A stretch of 64,000 bases of DNA. Origin: Pontederia crassipes (taxonomy: Eukaryota; Streptophyta; Magnoliopsida; Commelinales; Pontederiaceae). A program made the translations under genes and the position numbers. The notes beneath the pieces were generated by a model. The model was not told the origin of the DNA. It did no database searches and saw only the letters and a list, made by a program, of their open reading frames with translations. Positions 1 through 11,741 of the stretch are shown piece by piece. The stretch is from contig CM060198.1 of assembly GCA_030549335.1 (NCBI GenBank), positions 53,256,995 to 53,320,994 of the forward strand, written 5' to 3'. Position 1 is the stretch's first letter; each line of letters starts with the position of its first letter.

Positions 1-1507
1 CATTAAATAACTTATAGAAATACTCTTCCCATCTGTTCTTAATATCTCCTTTAGTAACTAAAACCTTGTCAACTTCATTTTTTATGCATCTTACTTGATC
101 CAAATCTCTCGACTCCTTCTCTTTGTTCCTTGCAATCTTGTAAATCATTTGTTCACCCGCCTTTGTCCCTAACTCCTTATAAAACCCCTCGTATGCTTTA
201 GCACGAGCATCACTAACTGCCTTCTTAGCCTCCCTTTTCGCCAAACGATACTTTTCCCAATTGTCAGAACTATTGTCCAAGTGTATCACCTTAAAACAAT
301 TCTTCTTATTACGCACCTTTTCTTGGACCTCCTCATTCCACCACCAAGTCTCCTTATCTCGTGGTCCAAAACCTTTTGATTCTCCTAAAATGGCTTTAGC
401 AACCATTTCAACCTTTTTTGTCACATTCTTCCACATGATACTAGCATCTCCTTCTAACTCCCACACACTTTCCTCTAATAACTTACTTCTAAAAGTCTCT
501 CGCTTCTCCCCCTTTAACTGCCACCACTTGATCTTTCGATCAAAAACTGTTCGGGATTTTGGTTTTATACATTTTATTTGCATATCAAGAACTAACAATC
601 TATGTTGTGTAGTCATCCCATGCCCAGGAATTACTTTGCAATTAGTGCAACGTCTTTTATCAGTATTTCTTATCAAGAAAAAATCGATTTGAGACCTATG
701 AGTTCCACTTTTGTATGTGATTAAATGTTCCTCTCTCTTCCTAAAACAAGTGTTGATAATCTTAAGGTCGTATGCTAAAGAAAAATCAATAATAGTTTGT
801 TCTTCCTCATTCAACTCCCCAAAACCAAAACCACCATGAACCCTTGCATGTGGTCCTGCCTCTTTACCAACATGTCCATTAAGGTCTCCCCCAATATAAA
901 CTTTCTCGGTTGTTGGTATACTTTCAATCAAACCCTCCATATCTGCCCAAAACTTCTCCTTGAGATGTGATTCTGCTCCTACTTGGGGTGCATATGCACT
1001 AATAATGTTCATAGTCTCCTTTCCAACAATTACTTTCACGGATATGATTCGATCCTCAATCCTTTTAACTTCCACAACATTCTTCCTCCATTCTGCATCC
1101 GCGATAATACCAACACCATTCCTTCCATTTACCTTACCTGTGTACCAAAGTTTGGAACCATTTAACCTAATCTCTTTACTTCCCTCTCCTACCCATCTAG
1201 TTTCTTGCAAGCATAAGATACTAATCTTACGCTGGTCCATTACTTGTGCCACCTCGAGGCGCTTCCCATTCAACGTCCCAATGTTCCAAGAACCTAATCT
1301 GACCTTAGTCTCATGAACTAGCTTCTTTAACCGCCTCTGTCCATTAGAGTGCGGTAGCCCTTGCTCATTTAACACTGCATTCAGGCGAGGATGCAGCGGC
1401 TCTTGCTCTCTTATCACTGTACCCGAGCTGTACAGCGCGTTACTTACGGGTAACGACCTAGCATTAACACAATATATTCGTTGATCCATGTTCATAAGAT
1501 TCGACAT
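1..1507 (-). CDS. LINE endonuclease/reverse transcriptase polyprotein, N-terminal 502 codons (partial)
   Basis: I translated this frame line by line and found no stop. The ATG at 1507 is followed by in-frame ATGs at 1495 and 1489. An exonuclease-endonuclease-phosphatase domain spans about residues 75-290. Visible motifs are LCLQETRW (catalytic Glu), ISAYAPQVG, GGDLNGHVG (Asp/Asn), SQIDFFLI and the TTQHRLLVLDM segment, as in RTE-clade plant LINEs. A basic, Trp-rich linker follows (KETWWWNEEV near 310-335). The reverse transcriptase domain would lie beyond base 1 and is not seen. The protein would nick target DNA and prime reverse transcription. Whether the whole element is active cannot be judged from this half. 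Confidence 0.88.
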   Translation of the reverse strand, partial: MSNLMNMDQRIYCVNARSLPVSNALYSSGTVIREQEPLHPRLNAVLNEQGLPHSNGQRRLKKLVHETKVRLGSWNIGTLNGKRLEVAQVMDQRKISILCLQETRWVGEGSKEIRLNGSKLWYTGKVNGRNGVGIIADAEWRKNVVEVKRIEDRIISVKVIVGKETMNIISAYAPQVGAESHLKEKFWADMEGLIESIPTTEKVYIGGDLNGHVGKEAGPHARVHGGFGFGELNEEEQTIIDFSLAYDLKIINTCFRKREEHLITYKSGTHRSQIDFFLIRNTDKRRCTNCKVIPGHGMTTQHRLLVLDMQIKCIKPKSRTVFDRKIKWWQLKGEKRETFRSKLLEESVWELEGDASIMWKNVTKKVEMVAKAILGESKGFGPRDKETWWWNEEVQEKVRNKKNCFKVIHLDNSSDNWEKYRLAKREAKKAVSDARAKAYEGFYKELGTKAGEQMIYKIARNKEKESRDLDQVRCIKNEVDKVLVTKGDIKNRWEEYFYKLFN

Positions 1508-1590
1508 GATTTTATGTTGGCTGTCGGGGCCTAACACAACCCTCCTCCTTTATCCGGGCTTGGGACCGGCTATAAAATATAGGCGGAGTT
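1..1590 (-). mobile_element. RTE-type non-LTR retrotransposon (LINE), 5' part, runs off left edge
   Basis: On the minus strand the element starts near 1590 with AACTCCGCCTATATTTTATA, a 5' end shared with the short copies elsewhere in the window. It then carries a long open frame and continues past base 1. It sits in the ALDH6B2 intron that follows the exon ending at 2478, in the same orientation as that gene. The 3' end and target-site duplication are outside the window. The lack of any stop or frameshift over 1.5 kb suggests a fairly young insertion. Confidence 0.9.
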
Positions 1591-2477
1591 CCTTAACATC
1601 TTTTATCATTCAATATAATTTTGAAAAAAAGAACACAATGTTATCAATAAACATTTTTTGTGTTGTGGGAATAGGGGGAAGGTCGTGCTGCTCAAAATAA
1701 TTCAGAAAATGGAACAAAATACTTTCAAGAAACAAGGTTTTTTTTTTCAGGGAGAAATAGTGTCATGGTGAAGAGGATGGGGAGGGTCACTTCTTCACCT
1801 GTTCGCCTGCAGCATCATGAATTTTCTTCTAAGTTTTAGTAAAAAATACATTTTTCCCGTTTCTCATATTAAGATAACTAAAAAAATGAAGTTTTCAAAT
1901 ACAATAATGACAAATAATGATGCATGATCATCTTGGTGGTGAAACTCAGTACAGTCAACATGCCCAATGAGCTAAGGTCACTGTACATTGCATAATATGC
2001 AGTTCAAACTCAAACTTACTAAACTAGAAACTGGGCCTCATACAATAGCTATTTAATGCTAAACAGACAGAAAATGTAATAAAGATAGTTAAAAACGATC
2101 ATACATCATAATCTTTCCCGATCTTCACAAGTTTCAGTACAAACAAAAATACAAACAGATCAGACTTTTGTTATGATAATCTCAAATGTATAATTTTGTT
2201 ATGGATCACATGAGAAAGAATGGGACATCACAACTTTTCCATTTTCCCACTGATGAAAGCCCTTCGTTCCGCCAATTATCAATAATGTGCTGTTACAACA
2301 AGTTCCAATTTGTAGTGACTATCCCTCATAAGACGAGAGATTGAAAATCAGGATGCCTACTTTAGATGTTTGCACCCTTTTCACTGAGCAACTGTTCAAC
2401 AGGTTCACATGTCGTTACAAATATTATCTTTTGAAAGCAAGAAATGACATCTAGGGAGTGTATTAATGCATGCATAC
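1591..2477 (-). other. Intron of ALDH6B2 containing the LINE insertion
   Basis: AT-rich sequence between the donor at 2477 (GTATGCATGC on the minus strand) and the 5' end of the LINE. No further ALDH6B2 exon is recognisable here, so the next exon should lie to the left of the window, beyond the LINE. Nothing else is identified. Confidence 0.7.
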
Positions 2478-3620
2478 CCACAGAGGAATCATTGCAGGAA
2501 AATTGAATGGGCATATCCCCGCACACACACCAAGAGGTTCTCTAATACTATATGTATCTATGCCATGTGCCACATTTGTGACATATTCACCCATCTGCAG
2601 AGTTGCCATCCCACAAGCATGCTCCACTACCTCTGGAATATTAAACTACAAAAGTTAGAATGACCATCCAAGCATAAATTTGAACCATTAAATATTTTCG
2701 AAAATTATTTTATGTAGATACATCATGACATTGTCAAAATCTTGAATTGTTTTCTACCAAAATGTTGACCAAAATATCCAACTGACCTAAGCCACGGAAA
2801 ACATCACCCTGGGCATCCTTTAGTGTCTTCCCTTGTTCAGTGGTGATATTTAAGGCGAGCTTATCCTGCGGAAAGAACATAAATTTTAGAATTACAAATC
2901 AACACAATCTCATTGCAATAAAACATACCATAAACTGTTAGTGTTCAAATATTTACCATGTCCCTTCGGATAAGCTCCTGGAGCTTGAGCATGACTCGTT
3001 GCCGGGTCGTCACGGGCGTGTTCCGCCACTTTGGAAACGCCGACTTCGCAGCGCTCACAGCCGCTCCAAATTCATCTTTCGTCGTCAGCGGTACCCTAGA
3101 AACAACCTCCTGCGTCGCCTACCAATTCCAAACAAAGAACAAAGCTTGAACGGACGGACACGAAACAGAACATTCCAGTTCCACCAGGAACACATAATCA
3201 AACGAGAAATCAGGAAGATCAGAGTCAGGTAAAAGGAAAAATACTGGGTTGATGACATCGATCCAATCTTTCGCCTGGGACTCGACGAACTCGCCGCCGA
3301 TGAGATTGCGGAGCTTGGGCTGCAGAAATCCGACACCAAGTTAGCATCTTTTTAACTGTAGAGAACTTGCAAGGATGACGAGAGTCGAAGAAAAGATATA
3401 CGGCGTCGGTTCCTTGGACGGCGGACGCATGGGCCGCAGTAGTAGAGGAGAGGCGGACCACGCCGAGGGCCGACGTCGCCGGCGAGCTCCACTGCCGGAG
3501 CCCGGCCGCTGGTACGGAGATAGAAAGGGATCAATCATCGGAAGAAATGGTAGGGTTCTCAGGGAGAGGGGCGGAAGAAGGGACGTTACCTCGGCGGAGC
3601 GGAGAGCGGAGCAGCAGCAT
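2478..3620 (-). CDS. ALDH6B2: Methylmalonate-semialdehyde dehydrogenase (acylating), mitochondrial; 5' six exons only
   Basis: CoA-acylating ALDH family 6 enzyme of mitochondrial valine and pyrimidine catabolism, converting (methyl)malonate semialdehyde to propionyl-CoA or acetyl-CoA. Exons on the minus strand: 3620-3590, 3508-3402, 3319-3245, 3118-2957, 2865-2787 and 2632-2478. All have GT-AG borders and phases close to 203 codons. Residues 1-45 are rich in Arg, Ser and Ala and fit a mitochondrial presequence. The mature start [11 protein letters not shown] is followed by [18 protein letters not shown] and [14 protein letters not shown], all hallmarks of ALDH6B. The catalytic Cys and the rest (about 340 residues) lie beyond the left edge, behind the LINE in the intron. 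The 5' UTR contains a CT-repeat. The first exon is only 31 nt, so its acceptor choice (3508) rests on reading frame. Confidence 0.93.
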
Positions 3621-3634
3621 TTTTGGAGCAAGAC

Positions 3635-3638
<4 letters not shown>

Positions 3639-3678
<40 letters not shown>
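3639..3678. repeat. (GA)n microsatellite in the ALDH6B2 5' UTR
   Basis: About 20 GA units directly upstream of the ALDH6B2 ATG (3620). On the coding strand it reads as (CT)n, a common feature of plant core promoters and 5' UTRs. It explains the Ser-Leu and Arg-Glu repeat reading frames on both strands here. Confidence 0.9.
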
Positions 3679-3679
<1 letters not shown>

Positions 3680-5335
3680 TACAAGTGAGCGAGACAGGTA
3701 CAAAAATAAATGCGCCCGTATCGAGGGCTTCTTTATCAAAAATGTAAACAAGTTTTTTTAATGTAATATCCATTTTTATTTATGTTCCAAATAATATTTC
3801 AATATCTATTGATGAAATTGATTTCATTTCCATTTAATTAACTTCATGATTTTCTTTTGGCTGATTTAAGCAATCTCTAGTGGAAATTATATCTATCATC
3901 ATAAATAATTCAGGACCATTCTTATTACCACTCCTGAATAGGACCGATGGACCGCACCGACCCGATTAGCCCGAAGAATATTCGGCCCGAGTTTGATCCA
4001 GTTTAAGATTGAGTTTTTTATTAAGATTATTTGACGAGTTTCGAATCAGGACGAGTTCCCTGCCTAAAATTTTGACCCATGATTCAGCTCGAATAAATAT
4101 ATTTTTTATACTATTTTTATATTAAATTTGTAAGTTTTAATGTGTGACTCGTGACACATTAACTCGTAAAATTGAAATCCCTCCTCTAAGACAAAGAACT
4201 TGTGATCGATGTCTCCATTGCTATCTTGCTGCCACCGGCATCGATGTTGTCTTGCTGTCGTCGTTGCCCGATCGTCGTCGCCTCTTATCTACTATTGACG
4301 CCACCAACCTAAGTACGTGATAAGTTCTCCCTCTTTTTGTCTCTCTCAGCGCAAGTAGCAGGCCCGTCTCTTTTTCTTAGTCATCAGTGTTTTTTTCTCA
4401 CAACTCTCCCTCTTTCTCAATCGTCTACTCGGGGTTCACTGGATTCATTAAGTCATTGTCGGCGATTGTCATTCAGTCGTTGGTTGATTTCGCTAGTGTT
4501 TGATTGCCCTCCTCAACGGTCAATGAATCAACGACTTTTGAGGTACGCTATTCGTCGGACCGCCGCCTTATCCCCTCCTCTTCTTCTCTATTATATGAAA
4601 GGTCTCATTCCTGATCAAAATATGACCTCATTCTATATTTGTCCGATCCATTCCGATCCCGTTGCCGGGTCGAAAAAATTTTAATCCAACAAAAAATGGG
4701 TCGTTTCGGATCCACGTAGACCCGAACCTAATTCTGAGGTTGCTTTGCCCTATTCCCGGATATTATATTAATCATAATATATTTTTATTGTATAATATTC
4801 TAATTTAATAATAGCCTATTCAAATATTTTAATCGAAGTCTTTAATAACTTTTTACTTATTAATAACAATGGAATTTTAATAAGTACAATATTTCGAAAG
4901 ACACAAAGCAAAAAGAGAGAGACAGGGGAATATCAAATTCTTAAGATATGGTCATTATTTGGTGAAGATTTATTTATATCATTTTCGTTTGAACATTAAA
5001 CTAATCAAATGATAAGGAATCAAACGGAAAAAATGGATAAGAATTATATTATTTATCTTCCAAGAAGTATTAATAAAAATTGTGGCTCATGATCGTGACG
5101 TATGAGGTGACATCTTCTGGGTTGCGGTTAGCGATGACGTATAAAGGTAGTCAGTAGGTAATCAAGTCCAAGTGGAAGCTTATTGTGTTGTGAGTTTTGT
5201 TCTTTTGGTTAAAAAAACCGTTTATTTTGATTAATTTGCTTAATATGAATTATCAGAAAAACAGTTCAATGTGTAGTTAAAATGTGTTCCAACTTTGTTC
5301 ATGATACATTTCGGTTGTTGACATTAAATATTCCA

Positions 5336-5897
5336 TAGGAGAAGAAAAAGTTATCTATTAGCAAACCCGGAAAACTTATGGGATGCAAAAAAATCGATCC
5401 GAAAAAATAAAAAATTAAAAATTTGAATAGGATTTAAGATGATTTTTTATAAATTAAAAATCATCATTTAAAATTAAGGCCCCATTTCCAAAAATCGTAA
5501 GGGTTGTAGAGTCCGTTTTTACTTATAATTTTTTATTTAAATAATTAATTCATAAGTTATCTATTTTTTATTATAGATATAATACTTTTTGTATAAAATA
5601 TTGTATTTTTCTATCACGTTATCGAACTTTAATTTGGCAACTTCTAAATATTAGTAGTATATTTTATATTATAATATAAAATTAAATAGTTTTTATATTA
5701 ACTTTAATTTAATATATATTTTTAAAATATAATTTTATAAAAGTAGGGGCTCGAACGAAAAAATCGGTCCGATAGAGAGCGATTTTTATTTTTTAAAATA
5801 GTTTTTGGGTGACTTTTTTAATTTAAAAAATTAACCCAAAAAATAGTGGACGATTTTTTAACCGAAAGCTCGACTCGACCAACTACTTTCACCCCTA
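5336..5897 (-). mobile_element. hAT-like MITE, degenerate copy
   Basis: This copy matches, in inverse orientation, the better-preserved element at 58823-59417. Shared parts are the AAAACTTA...AAAAAATC(GA)TCCGAA segment, the central ATAATATA-rich block with GGACTCTA/GAGTCC words, and the terminus AACTACTTTCACCCCTA. No exact 8-bp duplication is seen at its edges, so ends are approximate. It has no coding capacity. Confidence 0.6.
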
Positions 5898-6742
5898 TCT
5901 ATATGATATTAAAATCAATTTAAATGTACTTTTCTAAGAAAAAAGGGCTATGCATACTTATACACTATCTGAGAGAACTTCTTGAAATCATCACGTTAAT
6001 AAAGGAATAAATTATTATTATTATTTTATATTTTGTCTTTAGATTAGTGGGACGTTAATATATATTTAAATAGGCTCCTCTCAGTTTCAATTTTTCTTAA
6101 AAAAAATTGGGGTCTCACAACCGAATGACCATAATTAAATAAATAATCAACTTATGATTAAATATTCTTTTATGTATCATGGGAAATTTATTTGATCAGG
6201 GATGACAGTCATCTCAATGTTTTGTTTCCATTTAAAAAAAAAAACCACTTATTATTTTCATATCAATATTTTTGATAATTTTCTTGGCATCCTACTTCAG
6301 GATAGACAACAATATCTTTAAAAAATTAGATAATAAATTAAGAAAATATTTTTATTTTCACAACTAAATATAAAAAATATATAGCATAAAAATTTTAAAT
6401 TATCAAATATGTGTTCGATAATGTGATAAAAGGACCTGATTATAAACGAAGTATTATATAAAAAATAAAGAAAAATAATGGCTTATGCATTAACTATATA
6501 AATAAAGAAATTAGCTTCACGAAGTTCACAATTTTCAGGTGGGATTTTAATTTGAATAAATTATATTCGACCTCTTTTGTTTTAATTTTCTCGGTGGTTT
6601 CAATCGAGCATTGGGTTGGTCGGACTTTTCCTCCACTCCCGTATTTGACACAATGCCGACAAAAAGATGTTTTAGTCATCTCCGAAACTGGCAAAAACAC
6701 ACATAACGCCACTTATGAGTTATGTCATAAGTAAGGTCACGC

Positions 6743-6983
<241 letters not shown>

Positions 6984-8266
6984 TGTAGTGTACGACTTTC
7001 TTACGCAATATACAAAATTTATCATAATAATAATAATAATAACGATAAGGCCGCCACGTTGGTCAGGCGAGGCGACTCCAACTCTGACTGTGAATTCGGT
7101 GGCAGACCAAAACAAAGCAATTAGCATCAATTATTTGAAATCCGAGTAATTTTCATTCATATCATCCCACTTTGTTTCATAATATAGATAATATTCAAAT
7201 TTAGAATTTAGAATAGAATAGTCTTTATAACCAGTTTATTCAATAATATAGGATAAAAAAAGAGCTAGGTTATTTAAATTTAATTTAAATGTATTTATGC
7301 AATATATATAAAAAATATAGAATTTTTCTTCGACGGAAGAGAGAAGGTGATGTGCCATATACTTGACTTTGTAAGCTCCTGTTATTATTATTATTTTTAT
7401 TTTTTCTTGACATCTTTCACTAATTAGAAAGTAACAATTGATGTATATATATAATGCTAATCGAAGTAACAGTTTCCTTTCTTTTCCTTTGGGTAGAATT
7501 GATGGCTTGGCCAAGGCTGTCTTGTGAAATGCTTATTCGTAAGTCCCCCAACTCATCAGACATGCACCACAAACTCTCCTTGGAAGACAACAATATAATT
7601 AGAAAGAAAAAAGGAAGAGCTAAAGGAAGATTAACATCTAATTCGTTGGTATGAGCTTTAGGTCGTGTTATCGTCTGTTTAATTGTAAGCACTCTTGCAG
7701 AGTTGCATGCCTTCTCATTTTGAATGATTGGCAAGTACTTGGCACCTTTTCACTGAAATTGTCGCACAAGTGGCTATCTGCCAGATATCTGCAGAACTGC
7801 AGTTAAAAAACATTTTTTTTATCTGGCTTCCAATGTTACATCTCCCTGATTCGAAATTATAAAGCAACTTTATGTGAATCATCATTCTCGAATATATAGC
7901 TATTCATCCTATTTTTATTTTACTTTTTTCCTGTAGAACTCGGTGAAAAATTGTTACTGCAGCAACCAAGATCGGATCAGAGATGTCAACTCATCTGATG
8001 AAGCCTTGATCGCTCAAAATGCTTCCAAAATTAATGCACGTGCTAAATAAGATCAGTGTCAAGACCTGTGGAATGAACTTTTACTTGAGTAATTTGCCAT
8101 TGAAACTTCTAATTCAGAAGTCTATGAGTACATCCCCGTACAATCAACGAATTTTAGTCATACACTGATCTACACTACCTATCATCAACAAGATAACAGA
8201 TTCGCAGGAACAAAATACATACAGTGGAAACTTGAATGATGTTTGAGCTAAACTGCAGACGGATTG

Positions 8267-11200
8267 CTACACGTCCCAACCATCTTTCCTGCTGTTGAAG
8301 CTCCATCTATTGGCAGCCAAGTTTCCATATAGCTGCGTGAACTTGGCGAGGCATTCGCTCCTTGATTGGTAATGAGCCTGCGTGTTCTTACTGATGGCAA
8401 CACCTGAGAATTTGGATGTGTCGATCGCCCATGAAGGTTTTACGTACTCGACAGTCTTCCTTGACATGCTTGCATTCACGTACAAAAAGTTCAGAAGCAC
8501 ATCCTCGCAGTTGAAGTATTCGTCCACAATCTCCCTCCCAGCTTTTGCATCCTCGCTCCAATACTTGTCGAAGGCGAACTTATGATCCATGAATGCGGCT
8601 CCGGTCAGTATCATGTTGTAGCCTCCGTGCTTCCGAGCATACTTCTCATCTCTGTACCTGAGGGGCGTTCCTGCTGCAAGTCGCGGATAGAAACCGACGA
8701 TTCTCTCCGGATGATCTCTCCACACCTTGAACCCCCGCTCAACGTCATCGCAGGTCATCATGATGTCGTCATCGAGCTCGAGCACTGCCCGCGTTTTTAT
8801 GGAGGGGTCTATGTTGAACCTGTTGTTCAAGGAATTCTCTCTCTCCACTCTGATTCTAACTGGCACGGTGGAGTCGAACTCGCTGATGCTCGGCGGCTGT
8901 CCTTTGTTCCACACCACAAGGATTTCCCTCACTGAAGAGCACCTCGAGTAGTGCTTCACGAACATCTTCAAGTTCCACAGGCGAGCATCGTATGTCATGG
9001 TCAGAAGTGTGAATTGGGAGTAGTGCCCATTCACTGGATAAGCTTCCTCAGCGCCATTGCCTCCATACACATAATTGGTGCCAACACAAGTCAGTGCAAC
9101 TACGACTAGGAATCCGATGCCAAGAACCATCCTGCTCATGCAGGTGTTACTCTTGATTCTTCCTACGAGAGATGCTGTCTTGTTGGCTTGACTGTACAGC
9201 CATCTCAGCTTAGAATCCTGCTGGAGCTGCTGCGTTCGTATCAAGATGTAGTTCCCTGGCCTTCTGCAGATCGAGAAGCACCGGCCTTTTTGCGGCGCGG
9301 CACACTTGATCGCACTAGAAATTATCCCGAGCACCACGACGAGAGAAACGGCAGCAACGAAAGCTGTGTACCCTATGACAACCCTGCGAACAACTTCACC
9401 AGAAGGCACAGAGTCACCATCCATCACTGCAACCCATTTGCCTGATTGGAGCTGCTGCGCATCCAGCTGATGATAGCGAGCACCGTTCCAAGCGTTCCGA
9501 CCTTTTCGGGGTTCATCAATACCCAGCTGGACCTCGACTTCCACGTACTTTTCAGCGGTGAGAACCTTCACTTTGAACAAGCGTACGCTGCGTCCGTACG
9601 TGCTGCCACAGTCTTGGCCCGGGCGATAGAGCTCTCCCTTGTACGTGAACGGCCTTCCTGCATTTCTAGCTCCTAAGCTCTTATCCATGTTGTGAACTGG
9701 ATTCTGTCTGTGCGGTTTCCACGGACCAAGAGGCGAGCTGCTGTGCCAGATTTCGAGCTCTCCGTTCTTTATTGCACCCGGAGCACTGAAGTCTGATCCG
9801 AAAAGCCAATACCGATCCTGGTAACGCAGGATGAAGGAATCTACGAGGGGCTTCTTAAGAATGACCTTTTCCAATTTCCATCGCAGTGGAAAATCCACTG
9901 CTGTATACAGCCGCAGGTCCCCTCTCTTGCTGCCTTCAGGCATCATGTAAATCTATTTTTCAGAAAAAAAGAAGAAAAAAAGACGAGTCAAGATGAGATT
10001 GGAAGTTCAAAAACTGGTCGAGTTTTCAGACTCGAGTCAGGAGATTATGGGATCATCTTACTTTGTTCTGATAGCTGAAAACATATGGATAAGAAAGGTG
10101 CCACTCCTCATCCAGAGCAATCCCCAAGTGCTGCCATGTTGCACCATTGTCCTTGCTCATTGCAACACCAATGTCTCCTTGCAAAGTTATCGAGTTCTTC
10201 GTTTCGAAAAACAAATATAAGGTATCTCCCTGAACATTAATTGCTAAAAGATGTCAGAAACTAAGCTGATACAAGAAAACAAGTTATTTGCGGCTACAGA
10301 ATGGTAAGGAAAATCAAGGATCGTGTGTGTCTATATATCTATCTTGCAGTGTGATACATCTTTATGACCATCAATTGCTCAAAACAACTGAGGATTTATA
10401 TAGAGTAGGAATTCACATCCGAATTTGTGGTACCCATTAATATTGCCCAACAGTATATCTAAATCCATTTCTCATTTGGTTTGTTGCCCTTTATATGAAT
10501 TTAGACACTTTACATCTCCATTATGTCATCTTGAGTCAGAATTATATATCAGAGAACCAAGTTGTTTATATATGTGTATATATATATACATATTACAGCT
10601 GGCCCTAAGGAACATTAATTAAATGAAAGAGTAATCATATGATGGTATGAATGTTTTCAGTATAAAGGCACATGATGATGTGAAATGTATTCCTGGCAGC
10701 CCAATATATAATTAGCATTACAGCTGAGCAAAATTAGCACCCAGGATTCCAAAACCATACAACTCACAAAGCTACTCTGAGCTGAAAAGAAAATGGAAAC
10801 ATCTAACCAGAAGTTAAAAAACAAACTGTTTGGTTTTACAGGTTACTTGCACCATTTCCAAATTAAACTACTGAATATGGTAGGAAATATGTATATTAAT
10901 TTGCACTGATGATCATGCTTCTCCACTAAATGCACATATGATGTGTCATGCGATTAGAAGATGCGTCAAGAAGAGATTACATGAAAAAGATACAATCCTT
11001 ATCTCAAATTGATTAGTCTTGATCTCATAAACATGAACCAGATGGATGATAACCATACAGACCTTGTACTATAATCAGAGAAAGATCAGATTATCTTGTG
11101 CATGCATCACATATTTATTATAAGCGAAGAAAATCTTAAATTTAAATGAAAAAGTATTCACTCGGTAGCAGGTTAACTTCTCTTGTAAACTTCTTGAAGT

Positions 11201-11741
11201 AAAAGAAACAAGAAAAAGAAACGAAAATGGTCTCTGGTTTGCTAACCTGAACAAAGAGGAAGGGATCAGCAACGAAATTGCTGGGAAATCCGGCATCCGA
11301 CGCCGACGCGCAGGTGAAGACGGGGTTCGCCACCGGCCACGCCTCGCTCTCATTCCTCCACACGTTCCACTGCAACCCACCTTCCATTCCATTAACAATC
11401 CAAAGAACGAAACAAGAACTAACAGCCTGCAGAACCTTGAAAAAAAAAACCCGAAGCAGAGGAAAATGGCAGAGTAAAAGAGAGAGCCGACTTACGAGCT
11501 CGATGGGCTTAAGTGAGAGGGGGGAGTCTCCGTAGAAGACGCCGATGGACCAGGAGCCCTCGCCGTCGGGGCGGCAACCGAGGGACGAGGAGAGCGAGGA
11601 GGAGGCGGGCCTGGGGAAGGGCGGGAAGGCGAGCCAGGCGAAGACGGCCGCGGTCGCGACCACGAGGAGGACGGCGGAGGAGAGGAAGAGGAAGGCGGTG
11701 CTGTGGAGGAGCGATTGGCGCCACCGCCGAGCTGCGGCCAT
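8267..11741 (-). CDS. GINT1: GT64 glycosyltransferase, glucosamine inositolphosphorylceramide transferase-like
   Basis: Golgi enzyme thought to add GlcNAc/GlcN to inositolphosphorylceramide sphingolipids. Exons on the minus strand: 11741-11496, 11369-11247, 10229-10062 and 9952-8267, giving 740 aa (Arabidopsis GINT1 is about 765). Residues 12-35 form an N-terminal membrane anchor. An N-terminal beta-propeller-like region follows (WSIGVFYGDSPLSL, NFVADPFLF, SYPYVFSYQNK, RYWLFGSDFS, GRPFTYKGELYRPGQDCG). Two more hydrophobic segments lie near 369-391 and 453-470. The C-terminal GT64 (exostosin-like) domain covers about 490-725 with the DXD-type motif LELDDDIMM (Asp573-575), LTGAAF and the acidic NCEDVLLNF. 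The last exon carries three quarters of the protein. The assignment rests on this domain order. The biochemical role is known for the family, not shown here. Confidence 0.92.

Noticed and set aside
261..1316. Plus-strand frames in the first 1.3 kb
   Set aside because: They are antisense shadows of the LINE endonuclease frame, which is continuous and motif-bearing on the minus strand.
3341..3761. Long frames with Ser-Leu or Arg-Glu repeats near the ALDH6B2 start
   Set aside because: They are produced by the (GA)n tract and by reading the GC-rich exon 2 in the wrong frame; the spliced gene model explains the region.
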